A stretch of DNA of 5,521 nt from NCBI GenBank assembly GCA_021785315.1, contig JAJYFX010000157.1, positions 1 through 5,521 on the forward strand. Reading direction: 5' to 3'. Of this stretch, positions 5,437-5,521 are shown in pieces. Numbering within the stretch: the first letter of the stretch is position 1; each line of letters starts with the position of its first letter. This DNA comes from Actinomycetes bacterium. GTDB lineage: Bacteria > Actinomycetota > Acidimicrobiia > Acidimicrobiales > Acidimicrobiaceae. The position numbers were made by a program, and so were the translations under genes. The notes beneath the pieces are model-generated. The model did no database searches. It worked only from the letters and a program-made list of their open reading frames with translations, and was not told where the DNA came from.

Positions 5437-5521
5437 TCATCTTGGTAACTCAGCCGACGTTGTGGCGATTGCGCTCAAGAGGGAAGCACCGACCATTTCA
5501 ATGATCGCTAATCCTAGTTTT
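5437..5521 (-). CDS. Possible 3' end of an upstream gene, cut by the window edge
   Basis: On the minus strand one frame is open from the window edge for 27 codons to a TGA at 5437-5439; the other two frames close within eight codons. The translation, around LGLAIIEMVGASLLSA then IATTSAELPR, has a natural hydrophobic/small-residue composition but no recognisable family. The stop lies 29 bases before the next start on the same strand, with that gene's ribosome site in between, as in an operon. An open run this short occurs by chance fairly often, so the call is tentative. Confidence 0.35.
   Translation of the reverse strand, partial: KLGLAIIEMVGASLLSAIATTSAELPR

Noticed and set aside
4617..5448. 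Long + strand open frames opposite the minus-strand gene
   Set aside because: They are shadows of the 477-codon gene, whose minus-strand frame has a good ribosome site, sensible domain layout and protein-like composition; the + products are Ser/Arg-rich and unrecognisable.
1..5521. Mobile elements, CRISPR arrays, tRNA or rRNA genes
   Set aside because: No transposase or integrase motifs, no repeat-spacer pattern, and no tRNA T-loop with matching arms; GGTTCGATGTC near 3858 resembles a T-loop but its stem does not pair.

Overview
The window looks like chromosomal DNA of an Actinomycetota bacterium, and I lean towards the class Acidimicrobiia. The strongest evidence is a small acidic protein ending in the DUF4193 zinc-ribbon signature (PKQPDEFVCQSCFLVKNRSQ then CRDC), a family I know only from actinobacteria. 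A tandem ThyX-like protein, a lineage-type hypothetical protein with a Trp-rich beta N-terminus, and the use of GTG and TTG starts fit this. Base composition looks balanced, not strongly GC-rich, which is low for the phylum but acceptable for acid-environment or freshwater Acidimicrobiia. The assignment is inference from protein families, not from a marker gene.

Left part (1-1753, + strand): after a short non-coding or undecidable lead, one large gene encodes a two-domain relative of flavin-dependent thymidylate synthase (ThyX). The two halves keep different pieces of the ThyX active-site motif. A 139-bp AT-rich gap carrying a possible promoter follows.

Middle part (1893-3524, + strand): three tightly packed genes form a probable operon. 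They are a hyperacidic DUF4193 zinc-ribbon protein, a two-part protein with an N-terminal helical segment and a C-terminal helical domain resembling DUF8129, and a GNAT-type N-acetyltransferase. The gaps are 40 bp and a 4-bp stop/start overlap (TTGA), which suggests coupled expression of the last two.

Gap (3525-3973): about 450 bp without a convincing gene. It contains a 22-codon ORF behind a near-ideal Shine-Dalgarno, and a perfect 9-bp GC inverted repeat that sits exactly where the convergent transcription units meet.

Right part (3974-5521, - strand): a 477-codon gene of unknown function, with an N-terminal beta-rich (OB/TRAM-like) region, a long basic disordered linker, a helical core and an acidic tail. 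At the window edge is a possible 3' end of an upstream gene in the same orientation. No rRNA, tRNA, CRISPR array or insertion sequence was found. Most of the window reads as core or lineage-conserved housekeeping DNA; the least explained pieces are the tandem ThyX relative, the 450-bp gap and the minus-strand unknown.
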